From assembly GCF_001494595.1 (NCBI RefSeq), contig NZ_LN929908.1:2269716-2333715 (forward strand): a stretch of 64,000 bases of DNA, read 5' to 3'. The position numbers and the translations under genes were made by a program. Source of the DNA: Mycobacterium sp. M26 (lineage in GTDB: Bacteria > Actinomycetota > Actinomycetes > Mycobacteriales > Mycobacteriaceae). Of this stretch, positions 35,519 through 44,187 are shown piece by piece. The notes under the pieces were generated by a model. It saw only the letters and a list, made by a program, of their open reading frames with translations. It had not been told where the DNA came from and searched no databases. The stretch's first letter is position 1, and every line of letters begins with the position of its first letter.

Positions 35519-37138
35519 ATGGGGAAGTTGGGCTCGGTCAGTGCGGTCGGCGCGAAAGTGCGCACAACTCTTGAGAAGCAAGGGCTTCCCCGATCTACCG
35601 AGGTTTACGCTGCCTTGGCTGCGAGCGTCTTCGCTCTGGGTGCGAGCGCTTTGCTCGCGACCGGGTGCGGGGTGGCTCACGCCGACAGTGGCCGAAACAC
35701 CAGCAATTCCACGTCCTCCGGCGACAGCAGCAGTTCCAAGTCCACCACCGCGGCGTCAGCGGCGTCAGCCCGCGCGGCGAGCAGCTCGGCCACCCAGGCG
35801 GCCTCGGGGCTGCCGAAGGCCGTTCGCCGCTCACTCGTCCAAGCGCTACCCGCCACGGCACGTCAGTCCCGCATTCTGACTGTGCCGACGGCGGTTTCGT
35901 CCCCGCCGGCCACCCAGGAAGCCACCGCGGCCGCAGCATCCACCGGTACCTCACCTGCGGTTCTGGCCCTTGGCCTGGTCGCCGCAGTCGGCTCGGCGGC
36001 CCCGGCTGCCGGCGCGACTCCCGCCGCAGCGTCGACCACCACGGCTACGAAAACCACTGCCGCGGCGTCGACCTCAAGCCGCACCACAGGCGGCTTCGCG
36101 AAAAACCGGACGCCGTCGGCATCCTCGACCGACAGCACCGCCACGCTGCAGGCCCTCTTCGACAACCTCAAGCCGGGCCAGACCCTGACTCTCAACGCCA
36201 ACACCACCTACAAGCACAGCGGTGTCCTGACGATCAACGTCCCCAACGTCACGATCAACGGCAACGGAGCCACCCTGGTGGCCACCAACGACCTGACCTC
36301 ATCGCTGTCGATCGTCGGCGACGGCGTGACGCTGACCAACCTCAACCTCAGCGCCGCCCTGACCGGCACCCGCTACTCCGACCTGAACCAGAACAGCCTC
36401 AACATCCTGGGCGACAATGCGACGGTCAGCAACGTCACCATCACCGGTTCGGCGGCCGCGGGCGTGTTCGTCTACGGTGCAACCGGTTTCACCCTGACCA
36501 ACGTCACCGTCCAGAACACCCGCGCCGACGGTGTCCACATCACCAACGGCTCGTCCTTCGGTCAGCTGACCAACGTCACCACCAAGTGGACCGGCGACGA
36601 CGGCATCGCGGTGGTGTCCTACGGCGACGACCCGTCACCGTCGCATGACATCGTCATCAATTCTTCGACCGTCGCCGGCACCACCTGGGGCCGGGGCCTG
36701 TCGGTGGTCGGTGGCTACAACGTCACCGTCAACAACATCACCGTGTCGTCCACCTCGGCGGCCGGGATCTACATCGCCACCGAGGGCGCGCCCTACTACA
36801 CCAGTTCGGTCAGCAACGTCACCATCACCGGCGGCACGGTGACCGGCGCCAACACCAGCACCACGGTGATCCACGGCGCGGTTCTCATCTACTCGGGCAA
36901 CGCCGGCGCGAGCATCAGCGGTGTCACCATCTCCGGCCTGACGGTGGCGAACACCACGAGCACCGCCGGGCGCAACCTCGGCATCATCGTCGATGCGGGC
37001 ACCGTCAGCGGTATCAAGCTGCTCAACATCGCCCTCAAGAACACCAACCTCTGGACGCTGGGCCTCTGGAACGTTCCGGCAGGCAGCTACACCGCCACGG
37101 GGTGGACGCTGAACGGCGCACCGCTGTCCGTCGCGTAA
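35519..37138 (+). CDS. Secreted right-handed parallel beta-helix protein (pectate-lyase-like fold)
   Basis: A 539-residue exported protein. A long N-terminal region includes a hydrophobic stretch (AALAASVFALGASALLATG) and the cleavage-like CGVAHADSG, then about 140 Ser/Ala/Thr-rich residues, and from about residue 200 a right-handed beta-helix with repeated coils such as NVTINGNGATLV, NVTITGSAAAGVFVYG, NVTVNNITVSSTSAAGIYI and NVTITGGTVTG. Proteins of this fold include polygalacturonases and pectate or alginate lyases. I could not identify catalytic residues with confidence, so it may be a hydrolase, lyase or binding protein. ATG follows GGGGAAGCGCA. The following TetR gene is in the same direction. 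Confidence 0.8.
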   Translation: MGKLGSVSAVGAKVRTTLEKQGLPRSTEVYAALAASVFALGASALLATGCGVAHADSGRNTSNSTSSGDSSSSKSTTAASAASARAASSSATQAASGLPKAVRRSLVQALPATARQSRILTVPTAVSSPPATQEATAAAASTGTSPAVLALGLVAAVGSAAPAAGATPAAASTTTATKTTAAASTSSRTTGGFAKNRTPSASSTDSTATLQALFDNLKPGQTLTLNANTTYKHSGVLTINVPNVTINGNGATLVATNDLTSSLSIVGDGVTLTNLNLSAALTGTRYSDLNQNSLNILGDNATVSNVTITGSAAAGVFVYGATGFTLTNVTVQNTRADGVHITNGSSFGQLTNVTTKWTGDDGIAVVSYGDDPSPSHDIVINSSTVAGTTWGRGLSVVGGYNVTVNNITVSSTSAAGIYIATEGAPYYTSSVSNVTITGGTVTGANTSTTVIHGAVLIYSGNAGASISGVTISGLTVANTTSTAGRNLGIIVDAGTVSGIKLLNIALKNTNLWTLGLWNVPAGSYTATGWTLNGAPLSVA

Positions 37139-37155
37139 ATCTCTGCCGGTCGTTT

Positions 37156-37179
37156 CGCCGCCGTCCCGGCGTTGCGGCG
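37156..37179 (+). terminator. Possible terminator hairpin after the beta-helix gene
   Basis: Arms CGCCGC (37156-37161) and GCGGCG (37174-37179) are complementary. There is no run of T after the stem, so it is a weak candidate. Confidence 0.25.
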
Positions 37180-37249
37180 TGGCGTAGCCGTTCCAGGACT
37201 TATCTTCATGGGTAGGGAACAGGCAGCGCTTTAGAAGACAGGCGGAGTC

Positions 37250-37861
37250 GTGGTCGCGGAAGACAGCTTCGGGTTATCGAAGCAGGAGCGCATCGTCGAA
37301 GCTGCCTTGGACGTGTTCGCCGAGCACGGCACCTCGGGTTCGACGTTGCAGATGATCGCACAAGCCGCAGGCGTGTCGGTGGGACTGGTCCAGCACCATT
37401 TCGGTTCCAAGGACAATCTGATCGAGGCTGTCGATGTCCACGCCTTGACCGTGATCGGGGCCGGCATGTCGGCTCCGCTGCCGGAAGATCCCACCGAGGC
37501 CGTCCTTGAACTGGGCCGACGGGTGATCTACCTGCTCTCTGAGCACCTGGCGGCAGTCGACTACCTGGCCAGGCTGTTGGTCGAGGGCGCGCCCGCGGGG
37601 GCGGCGTTCTTCGATGCGACCGCGGCCATCGTGATGGGGCACTGGCGTCAGCTTGACGCCATCGGCGCCACCGCGGACAACCTCGACCTGGTCTGGGCGG
37701 CGCTCAACCCCATCATCCTGACCATGGGTGCGGTGATCATGCGCCGCCACATCGACCGGCACCTGCCGGAACCCCTCACCACGCCGGCCCAGCTGCGGAG
37801 GTGGGAAGAGTCGGTCAACGGCCTGCTGGAGCGCGGTCAGATCAAGCGGCCACCTGACTAG
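37250..37861 (+). CDS. TetR/AcrR-family transcriptional regulator
   Basis: A 203-residue regulator. The N-terminal HTH is clear: RIVEAALDVFAEHGTSGSTLQMIAQAAGVSVGLVQHHFGSKDNL in outline, where GVSVGLVQHHFGSK is the recognition helix. The C-terminal ligand domain is helical. The GTG start at 37250 follows GGCGGAG. A perfect 30-base palindrome lies 23 bases after its stop, in front of the ClpN-only gene, and is a good candidate target. Confidence 0.88.
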   Translation: MVAEDSFGLSKQERIVEAALDVFAEHGTSGSTLQMIAQAAGVSVGLVQHHFGSKDNLIEAVDVHALTVIGAGMSAPLPEDPTEAVLELGRRVIYLLSEHLAAVDYLARLLVEGAPAGAAFFDATAAIVMGHWRQLDAIGATADNLDLVWAALNPIILTMGAVIMRRHIDRHLPEPLTTPAQLRRWEESVNGLLERGQIKRPPD

Positions 37862-37883
37862 CGGTCCCATCTGATTAATTAGC

Positions 37884-37913
37884 GATCCTACAATATCTAC
37901 GTATTGTAGGATC
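37884..37913. promoter_or_regulatory. Palindromic operator candidate upstream of the ClpN-only gene
   Basis: Arms GATCCTACAATA (37884-37895) and TATTGTAGGATC (37902-37913) are exact reverse complements around TCTACG. The left arm contains TACAAT (37889-37894), a TANNNT -10 hexamer, so a protein bound here would block transcription of the gene starting at 37922. No U-tract follows, so a terminator for tetR is less likely. Confidence 0.6.
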
Positions 37914-37921
37914 AGCAAACT

Positions 37922-38413
37922 ATGGTTGGTTCGCCCTCGCCAGACGCCCACGTCAGTGCCGAACGGCTCGCGCGCGCACTCGCCACGTTGGGGGAGTCGG
38001 CGCGGGCAGCCGTCCGCACGGCACACGACGAAGCGTATTCGTACGCCAGCAACTTCGTCGGATCGGCACATCTGCTCCTGGGGTTGGTGGCCGACACGTC
38101 GCATCGGATCACTGCCGGGCTGCTGGAGCACGGGGTCGCGCTGCCGGTGATCCGAGAGCGCGTGGAACAGGTGTCCGGGGTGCGCCAGCGGGCCTCACCT
38201 CGGTTCGTACATTTGCCGTTCAGTCCGCACGCCCGGTCCTTGCTGGTCACCGCGTCGCAGCTGGCGCAGGACGCAGGGGCCGCGGCCACCGAGCCGGATC
38301 ACCTCTGGCTGGCTCTGACGCGCAGCCACGGCCTGCTGGCCGGGCAGGTTCTCGCCGATCTCGGTCAACTCGACTTCGTTCGCCAGCTGGCCCTGCGCGG
38401 CCAGCAGCTCTGA
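37922..38413 (+). CDS. ClpN (Clp R-domain) only protein
   Basis: A 163-residue protein made of the double Clp N-terminal repeat that in ClpC and ClpA/B precedes the AAA+ modules: ARAAVRTAHDEAYSYASNFVGSAHLLLGLV and LLVTASQLAQDAGAAATEPDHLWLALTRS in outline. The motifs VGSAHLLLGLV and TEPDHLWLAL are typical of the two halves. No AAA+ ATPase domain is present. Such free N-domains may act as adaptors or decoys for ClpC, or bind substrates. The ATG has a weak AGGA. The palindrome overlaps its probable promoter. Confidence 0.85.
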   Translation: MVGSPSPDAHVSAERLARALATLGESARAAVRTAHDEAYSYASNFVGSAHLLLGLVADTSHRITAGLLEHGVALPVIRERVEQVSGVRQRASPRFVHLPFSPHARSLLVTASQLAQDAGAAATEPDHLWLALTRSHGLLAGQVLADLGQLDFVRQLALRGQQL

Positions 38414-38526
38414 GCTGCCGGCGTCTCAGGTATTTCGGCGAATCTTTGCTGTCGCCAGGCTCCCGCGACCTAAACTAATCATTCGGTTGATTACGCATGG
38501 TCGGCCGAGACGGGGGGGATTGCACG

Positions 38527-39960
38527 ATGAACGCCATCGTTGTGGGCCGCGTCGGCGCCCTGGCCATTGCACTGGGCATCGGAACGGCGATCGCGACAGG
38601 AGTGGGCTGCGCGGTAGCCGCCGCCGAGACCGGGGATTCGACAGGCGGCCCGGCGCACACGTCCAGCGCCGGACACTCACCACGCGCCAAGTCCGCGGCG
38701 GCGCAGGGCGCCGTGACGCGCGCTCGGCCCGCGCCGAAGGTCAGCGCGCCGGTGAGTTCGACCTCGCCCGCCGGGCCGGCCGACACCGCAACCGCGGTGT
38801 TGCTCAGCGCCGCGCGACGGGAGCGAGCCACCGCCGCGGCCGCGTCCCGAAAAGGGGCCGCCCAGGTCGCCGCCTCCACGACGGTGAGCTCGGTCGAAGC
38901 CGAGAGCATGACCGTAACTCCCACCGCGTCGGCGCGGGTGATCAGCGATGCGAACGCCTCCGGCGGTGCGGCACTCGCCCTGACCGACAACGGAACAGCC
39001 TCGGCCACAGTCGCTTTGGCGGCATCGAACGGCTTGGTGATTCGCGCCAAGGCATCACTGAGTTCGGGTCCGCCGAATCTGGCGTTGGCCATCGACGGCG
39101 TGGCGGTGACCACGATCATGGTGAATGCGACGTCGTGGTCCAATTACACCTTCGCCGGCGCGATTCCGGCCGGAACCCACACGCTCAGCATCACCTATTC
39201 CAACAACTACGACGCCAGCTCCACGTCGCAGCGCAATCTGTACCTCGACAGCATCTCGACCATCAACGGCGCGGTCGGCGATGAGTTCCTCGGCAGCGCC
39301 GGGGCGGCCCCCAACAGCGCGCTGTGGACGATCAAGACCGGAACCGGCTGGGATCCGGGCGTTGAGAACTACACCACCAAGAACGTCACCCTCGACGGGC
39401 AAGGGCACCTGGTGATCTCGGCGACCAAGACCGGTAGGGGATACGCCTCGGGCTGGATCGAGTCCAAGAACAAACTAAGTATGGGATACGGCACGATCAT
39501 CGCGCGCATCAAAGTGCCCAAGGGGCAGGGTCTTTGGCCGGCATTCTGGCTCAAGGGCGCTGACGAGGACACCACGGCCTGGCCGCAATCGGGCGAGGTC
39601 GATGTGCTCGAACTGCCGAGCACCACCACCACGGTGTACTCGACTCTGCACGGCCCGATCAGTGGCACCACCGCCACCCAACAGGCCCAGATCATCGCCA
39701 ACCTGCCGGACCTGTCCACGGACTACCACGATTTCTGGGTTCGCCATCTGGAGAACGAAATCACCTTCGGCGTCGACGGCACGACCCTGGGGACCCTGAC
39801 TCCGGAATCGCTGAGCCCCGGATCGACGTGGGTCTACAACCGCCCGATGTTCGCGATCCTGAACCTCGCCGTCGGCGGACCGTGGGCCGGGGCGCCGAAC
39901 AGCTCGACCCGGTTCCCGGCCAAGATGCTGATCGACTCGGTGCAGTGGGTCCCGGCCTGA
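38527..39960 (+). CDS. Secreted GH16 beta-glucanase with carbohydrate-binding-like domain
   Basis: A 477-residue exported protein. After the signal (VVGRVGALAIALGIGTAIATG) and about 90 Ala/Ser/Arg-rich residues comes a beta-rich domain (about 124-246) similar to a xylan- or glucan-binding module, with AESMTV and YLDSISTI typical of it. The GH16 domain occupies about 250-477 with the catalytic motif GEVDVLELP (E357, D359, E362). GH16 enzymes cleave beta-1,3- or beta-1,3-1,4-glucans. Residues GLWPAFWLKG and WPQSGEVDV fit laminarinase-type members. A TAAACT -10-like hexamer at 38471 would give a leader of about 45 bases. Confidence 0.88.
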   Translation: MNAIVVGRVGALAIALGIGTAIATGVGCAVAAAETGDSTGGPAHTSSAGHSPRAKSAAAQGAVTRARPAPKVSAPVSSTSPAGPADTATAVLLSAARRERATAAAASRKGAAQVAASTTVSSVEAESMTVTPTASARVISDANASGGAALALTDNGTASATVALAASNGLVIRAKASLSSGPPNLALAIDGVAVTTIMVNATSWSNYTFAGAIPAGTHTLSITYSNNYDASSTSQRNLYLDSISTINGAVGDEFLGSAGAAPNSALWTIKTGTGWDPGVENYTTKNVTLDGQGHLVISATKTGRGYASGWIESKNKLSMGYGTIIARIKVPKGQGLWPAFWLKGADEDTTAWPQSGEVDVLELPSTTTTVYSTLHGPISGTTATQQAQIIANLPDLSTDYHDFWVRHLENEITFGVDGTTLGTLTPESLSPGSTWVYNRPMFAILNLAVGGPWAGAPNSSTRFPAKMLIDSVQWVPA

Positions 39961-40052
39961 CCAGTGGGCTAGATCACTCCGCCGGTACGGAATCCCCGGT
40001 CAGGCCTGCCGACTTGTAGGTAGCAGTCGCCAACGAGAACGGGGTTCATCTC

Positions 40053-40811
40053 ATGACTGCATCGCAACTGGCTCGCAAGGTCACGCAAACCGCGCTGTTC
40101 GCCACGCTGGTCGCCGCGGCGGTCATGGGTGGACCCGTCGCAACGGCCAACGCCGCCGACGATGCCTGCCCCTCCGTCGAGGTCGTGTTCGCGCGCGGCA
40201 CCTTCGAGGCTCCCGGCGTCGGTGCCACCGGCCAGGCTTTCGTCGATGCATTGAGCGCCCGCCTGCCGGGCAGAACGGTCGAGGCCTACGGGGTGAACTA
40301 TCCGGCGTCGCTGGACTTCGGGCAGGCCGCCGACGGTGTCGCCGACGCGGCCAACCGGATCCAGGCGATCAGCGCCCAGTGTCCGTCGACCAAGATCGTG
40401 CTCGGCGGATACTCGCAAGGTGCCGCCGTCGCGGGCTACACGACCGCCAGCGCGGTTCCGGCGGGATACGCACTGCCGGCCAGCATCTCCGGACCCATGC
40501 CGGCGTCGGTGGCCTCGCACGTCGCCGCTGTGGCCCTGTTCGGCACCCCGGACAGCTGGTTCCTGGGCCTGGCCGACCGGACCGCTCCGCCGATCACGAT
40601 CGGCGACGCTTATGCAGGCAAGACGATCCAGCTGTGCGCGGCCGGTGACCCGGTCTGCTATCCCGGCGGACTCGACCGCGCGGCGCACAGCTCCTACAAG
40701 GTCAACGGCATGGCGGACCAGGCTGCCGACTTCGTGGCGGCCAAGCTGGGAGCGCCGGTCGCGGCGGCACCGGTGGTGCAGACCGCAGGCGAGATCGACC
40801 CAGCCAACTGA
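40053..40811 (+). CDS. Cutinase-family esterase (Culp-like)
   Basis: A 252-residue exported alpha/beta hydrolase. Signal peptide (TALFATLVAAAVMGGPVATANA), then the conserved CPSVEVVFARGT, the nucleophile S121 in GGYSQGAAV, the aspartate D199 in AGDPVCYPGG and H212 in RAAHSSY, all in the cutinase order. Conserved cysteines at the ends of the core allow two disulfides. Mycobacterial members act on lipids or esters at the cell surface. The ATG has ACGGGG before it. Confidence 0.9.
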   Translation: MTASQLARKVTQTALFATLVAAAVMGGPVATANAADDACPSVEVVFARGTFEAPGVGATGQAFVDALSARLPGRTVEAYGVNYPASLDFGQAADGVADAANRIQAISAQCPSTKIVLGGYSQGAAVAGYTTASAVPAGYALPASISGPMPASVASHVAAVALFGTPDSWFLGLADRTAPPITIGDAYAGKTIQLCAAGDPVCYPGGLDRAAHSSYKVNGMADQAADFVAAKLGAPVAAAPVVQTAGEIDPAN

Positions 40812-40827
40812 GTCCACGACCACCAGG

Positions 40828-40859
40828 CCCGGCCGAGACCATACTGTGACCCGGCCGGG
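40828..40859 (+). terminator. Possible terminator hairpin after the cutinase gene
   Basis: Arms CCCGGCC (40828-40834) and GGCCGGG (40853-40859) are complementary with an 18-base loop, 16 bases after the stop. A short T-rich run follows at about 40866. It is of the weak actinobacterial type. Confidence 0.35.
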
Positions 40860-40930
40860 TCATCGCTTTATCGGCTGATCTGCTCCCGTCGCTGGCATCG
40901 AATAGTGTTGTGGGACAGTCGATATACCCC

Positions 40931-41056
40931 ATGGGCGAGGCTGCGGATCGGTGTTTCTTACCCGCGTCGAGCCCTGAAAAAGTCTTCGACGGAACCGAAC
41001 TCATTCTCAGCAACGACTCAGTCGGTGCCGTCATCCTTGTGACATCCGCCGGTTAG
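40931..41056 (+). CDS. Possible 41-codon small ORF upstream of pepD
   Basis: An ATG-started frame that ends 40 bases before pepD. It would encode a short peptide with two hydrophobic stretches. No ribosome site or relative is recognised, so it could be chance. It might act as a leader ORF for pepD. Confidence 0.2.
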   Translation: MGEAADRCFLPASSPEKVFDGTELILSNDSVGAVILVTSAG

Positions 41057-41096
41057 GCGCAGGTATCCATGTCTCGAGGAAGCAGAAGCACACGCA

Positions 41097-42473
41097 ATGA
41101 GCGACCGCTATACATACCCGTCTCAGGGTAGCGATCACTACGGCCGTCCCAAAGAAACTGTCGACCAACACAACTCGCAGCCGTGGAGCACGGGCGGGTA
41201 CTACCAGCCCTACGGCTCTCCCTACGGCGCTCCCGGCTACCAGCATCCGTACGGTCAGCGTCCCGGAATGAGTGATCCCGCCCACACCGCCGTCAAGGCT
41301 TCGTCTCGGCAAAGGAAGACTCCGCGCGCCGGCCTGCTGGTCACCGGTACCGCTGTCGTGGCCATGGCCGTCGGCGCCGCCACCGCGGTGGCGTTGGTGG
41401 ACCACAACGACCATCCGGCAGCCCCCGCCCCGGTGGCTCCGGTAGCCGTCGGCAAGACGGCCCCCGCCCAGGGCCAGCCGACCGCGGTGACCGCACCGGG
41501 CTCGGTCGAAGAGGTGTCGGCGAAGGTCCTGCCCAGCGTGGTCAAGATCCAGATCGACAGCGGCCAGGCACGCGAAGAGGGCTCCGGGATTATTCTCAGC
41601 GCCGACGGCCTGATTCTGACCAACAATCACGTTGTGGCCGCGGCCGCAGGGAGCCAGGGCAGCCCGTACGGACCCGGGTCGCTGAGCCAGTCCGGCGACG
41701 GACTGAAGGCCACCGTGACCCTGTCCGACGGCCGGACCGCGCCGTTCACCGTCGTGGGCACCGACCCGGCCGACGATGTCGCGGTGATTCGCGTCCAGGG
41801 TCTGGACAACCTGACACCGATCAGTATCGGCTCGTCCAAGGACCTCAAGGTGGGCCAGAACGTGGTGGCGATCGGCTCCCCGCTGGGCCTGCAGGGCACC
41901 GTCACCACCGGCATCATCAGCGCGCTGAACCGGCCCGTGGCCACCGGCGACGATCAGACCGGACAGCACTCGGTGATGAGTGCGATCCAGACCGACGCCG
42001 CCATCAATCCGGGTAACTCCGGTGGTGCGCTGGTCGACATGAGCGGCAATCTGATCGGGATCAACTCGGCAATTGCCTCGATGGGCGGCGGCCAGGATTC
42101 GCCTGGAGCACAGGCGGGTTCGATCGGTCTCGGCTTTGCCATCCCGGTTGACCAGGCCAAGCGCATCGCCGACCAGCTCGTCGCCACCGGTACCGTGCAG
42201 CGGGCCTCCCTGGGCGTGAAGCTCAGCGCCGACGACAGCGGCCACGGCGCCGCCATCGCCGGCGTGGTCCAGGGCAGTGCGGCGGCCGAAGCCGGTCTGG
42301 AGAAGGGCTCGGTGGTCACCAAGGTCGACGACATGGTGATCGACGGGCCGGAGGCCCTGGTGGCAGCCATCAGCTCCAAGGCGCCGGGCGACAGCGTCGC
42401 GCTGACCTACGAGGACCCGTCGGGTTCGTCGCACACCGCGCAGGTGACGCTGGGTCAGCAGCAGCAGTCCTAG
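41097..42473 (+). CDS. pepD: PepD-like HtrA serine protease, membrane-anchored
   Basis: A 458-residue protein. A Tyr/Pro/Gly-rich cytosolic N-terminus (about 75 residues) precedes one membrane helix (GLLVTGTAVVAMAVGAATAVAL), an extracytoplasmic trypsin-like domain with H178 in TNNHVV, D227 in DDVAVIRV and S308 in PGNSGGALV, and a C-terminal PDZ domain (about 365-455). This is the architecture of mycobacterial PepD/HtrA2 (Rv0983), which acts on misfolded secreted proteins under stress. In M. tuberculosis, pepD follows mprAB; here the neighbours are a cutinase and a MOSC gene, so it is a paralogue or a relocated copy. Confidence 0.87.
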   Translation: MSDRYTYPSQGSDHYGRPKETVDQHNSQPWSTGGYYQPYGSPYGAPGYQHPYGQRPGMSDPAHTAVKASSRQRKTPRAGLLVTGTAVVAMAVGAATAVALVDHNDHPAAPAPVAPVAVGKTAPAQGQPTAVTAPGSVEEVSAKVLPSVVKIQIDSGQAREEGSGIILSADGLILTNNHVVAAAAGSQGSPYGPGSLSQSGDGLKATVTLSDGRTAPFTVVGTDPADDVAVIRVQGLDNLTPISIGSSKDLKVGQNVVAIGSPLGLQGTVTTGIISALNRPVATGDDQTGQHSVMSAIQTDAAINPGNSGGALVDMSGNLIGINSAIASMGGGQDSPGAQAGSIGLGFAIPVDQAKRIADQLVATGTVQRASLGVKLSADDSGHGAAIAGVVQGSAAAEAGLEKGSVVTKVDDMVIDGPEALVAAISSKAPGDSVALTYEDPSGSSHTAQVTLGQQQQS

Positions 42474-42536
42474 CGCGTCGTTGACGCCGTCGAGTGGCCA
42501 CTTGTGAGCGCCTGGTTCGTCTCAGGCGTGTCGTAG

Positions 42537-43289
42537 GTGGCCACTCGGCGTCGGGAAACGGTAGACCTGTTGATCGTGCATACCCAGATCGGGCCGTACT
42601 CGTTCAGTGACCGCGATGCCCGTCGAATGCTGGCTCAGGCGGGCCCCCTGTTCGGCGGGCTCGTGGCCCGCTCGACGGTTCCCGGTTACACCGAACGCAT
42701 CGAAGTCCACCGCGATACCGCCCTCGACGTGATCGCCGACGAGGGGGAATCGCAGGCCGAGAAGCTGCGTGCGGTGTGGGAAGCCTGGGAGGCGGCGGCC
42801 GCGGCGCTACGAACCTCCGGCGCGCTCGGACCATCGGTCACCGGCCGGATTGCGCACCTCGCCGCGTCCGGCGGTGGCGTCCCCAAGGTGCCACTCGAGC
42901 GAGCCGAGATCACCTGGTCGGGTGTGGCGGGCGATCGCCAGTCGAATCGCAAACACCATGGCGCACCATGGCAGGCGCTGTGTCTGTGGAGCAGCGAGGT
43001 GATCGACGCGTTCGCCGCGCAGGGGCACAACCTCGCGCCGGCCCGCGGCGGCGAGAACGTGACCGTGAGCGGATTACCCTGGGACAGAGTCGGTCCCGGC
43101 TCACTGATCAGCCTCGGCGACACCGTCTGCCAGGTATGGGACTACACGACACCGTGCAAGAACTTCACCCAGTGGTTTGCGGGCGGGCGCCTCAAACCCG
43201 AACACCGCGGCCCCGAGGTGGCGCGGGTCTACGCGTCTGTCGTGCAGCCCGGCACGGTGTCGGTGGGGGACCCTGTCGTCCTGCACTGA
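42537..43289 (+). CDS. MOSC-domain protein with unassigned N-terminal region
   Basis: A protein of up to 250 residues. The C-terminal 150 residues form a MOSC domain (VAGDRQSNRKHHG, GENVTVSGLPWDRVGPGSLISLGD, and the conserved cysteine in YTTPCKNFTQWF), related to YiiM and molybdenum-cofactor sulfurases. The first 95 residues (IVHTQIGPYSFSDRDARR onward) have no recognised relative; the true start may be further in. The GTG at 42537 is uncertain. Such proteins often deal with metal-sulfur centres or hydroxylaminopurine resistance. Confidence 0.78.
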   Translation: MATRRRETVDLLIVHTQIGPYSFSDRDARRMLAQAGPLFGGLVARSTVPGYTERIEVHRDTALDVIADEGESQAEKLRAVWEAWEAAAAALRTSGALGPSVTGRIAHLAASGGGVPKVPLERAEITWSGVAGDRQSNRKHHGAPWQALCLWSSEVIDAFAAQGHNLAPARGGENVTVSGLPWDRVGPGSLISLGDTVCQVWDYTTPCKNFTQWFAGGRLKPEHRGPEVARVYASVVQPGTVSVGDPVVLH

Positions 43290-43305
43290 GGGACGAACGG
43301 TCGGC

Positions 43306-44187
43306 TCACACACCCAGTTCCCGGGCCGCGACGGCGAAGATGTCGTCGACTGATCCGATGGCCACAAAGTGTCCGGCGCCCTCAACCGGATGCCACACCG
43401 CCCCGGGCATACGGTCAGCCACCGTCTTATTGATGACCGCCGGCACCAGGGTGTCGGCGAGCCCTTGCCACAGGTGGACGGGCCTTTCGATGGTAGTGAC
43501 GTCGCAGTCCCACGACCGGTACAGCGGGAGGGCGTCGCGCACCAAACCGTCGGAGCCCTGGGCGAAGCACTCGACGGTTGCGGCGTAGAAGGCTTCCTCG
43601 ACGTCGGGTGCAGCCAGAATGCGCCGATCGTCGTCGTTGACTGCGGTGCGCAGCTGAGTCATGTACGTGTCGCGGAAGTGGACCGCGGTCACGTCGAGCA
43701 CCTTGTACATCAACCGGAAGCCGGGCGTGAAGTGCAGCGCCAATCGTCCACCGAGCGCGTCGGCCGTGCTGAGATGCGATGCTGCCCAATTTTCTCCGAA
43801 GGTGCCGTAGCTCGCCCCGGCGATGCTGCTGACGTGGCGGAGTCGGACCGGATCGATGTAGGCGGCGGCGGTCAACGCCCAGGGGCCGCCCTCGGACCAT
43901 CCCGTCACACCGAACTCGTTGTGGCCCAGGGCATCCGCGAGCATGGTGAGATTGTGGGCCCACGCGGCGAAAGTACGGGTGTCCTGCGGATCGGATTGGC
44001 CGATACCCGGCCGGTCGACGCCGATGAGCCGCAGACCCTTCTGCCTCGCGGCATCGGCGAAGAGGCAGGCTTCCCATCGGCTGCTGGGGCCGCCGTGGTT
44101 GTGGATGACGAGGGCGCCCTCCGGATCTCCGGCGTCGATGTAGGCGAGATGTCGGCCGTCCGCTGTCACCACCGTCTTGGTTTGCAC
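43306..44187 (-). CDS. Alpha/beta hydrolase
   Basis: A 293-residue alpha/beta hydrolase. Oxyanion loop HNHGGPSSRW, GVDRPGIGQSDPQ, nucleophile S98 in VTGWSEGGPWAL, an acid in WQGLADTLVPA and the histidine in VEGAGHFVA are all present. Substrate unknown. It is divergent from the monoamine oxidase gene, 92 bases apart. Confidence 0.87.
   Translation of the reverse strand: MQTKTVVTADGRHLAYIDAGDPEGALVIHNHGGPSSRWEACLFADAARQKGLRLIGVDRPGIGQSDPQDTRTFAAWAHNLTMLADALGHNEFGVTGWSEGGPWALTAAAYIDPVRLRHVSSIAGASYGTFGENWAASHLSTADALGGRLALHFTPGFRLMYKVLDVTAVHFRDTYMTQLRTAVNDDDRRILAAPDVEEAFYAATVECFAQGSDGLVRDALPLYRSWDCDVTTIERPVHLWQGLADTLVPAVINKTVADRMPGAVWHPVEGAGHFVAIGSVDDIFAVAARELGV

Noticed and set aside
41001..41022. 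Two CTCAG repeats upstream of pepD as MprA boxes
   Set aside because: The spacing is suggestive but the match is short and I cannot score it against the MprA consensus. No mprAB genes are adjacent.
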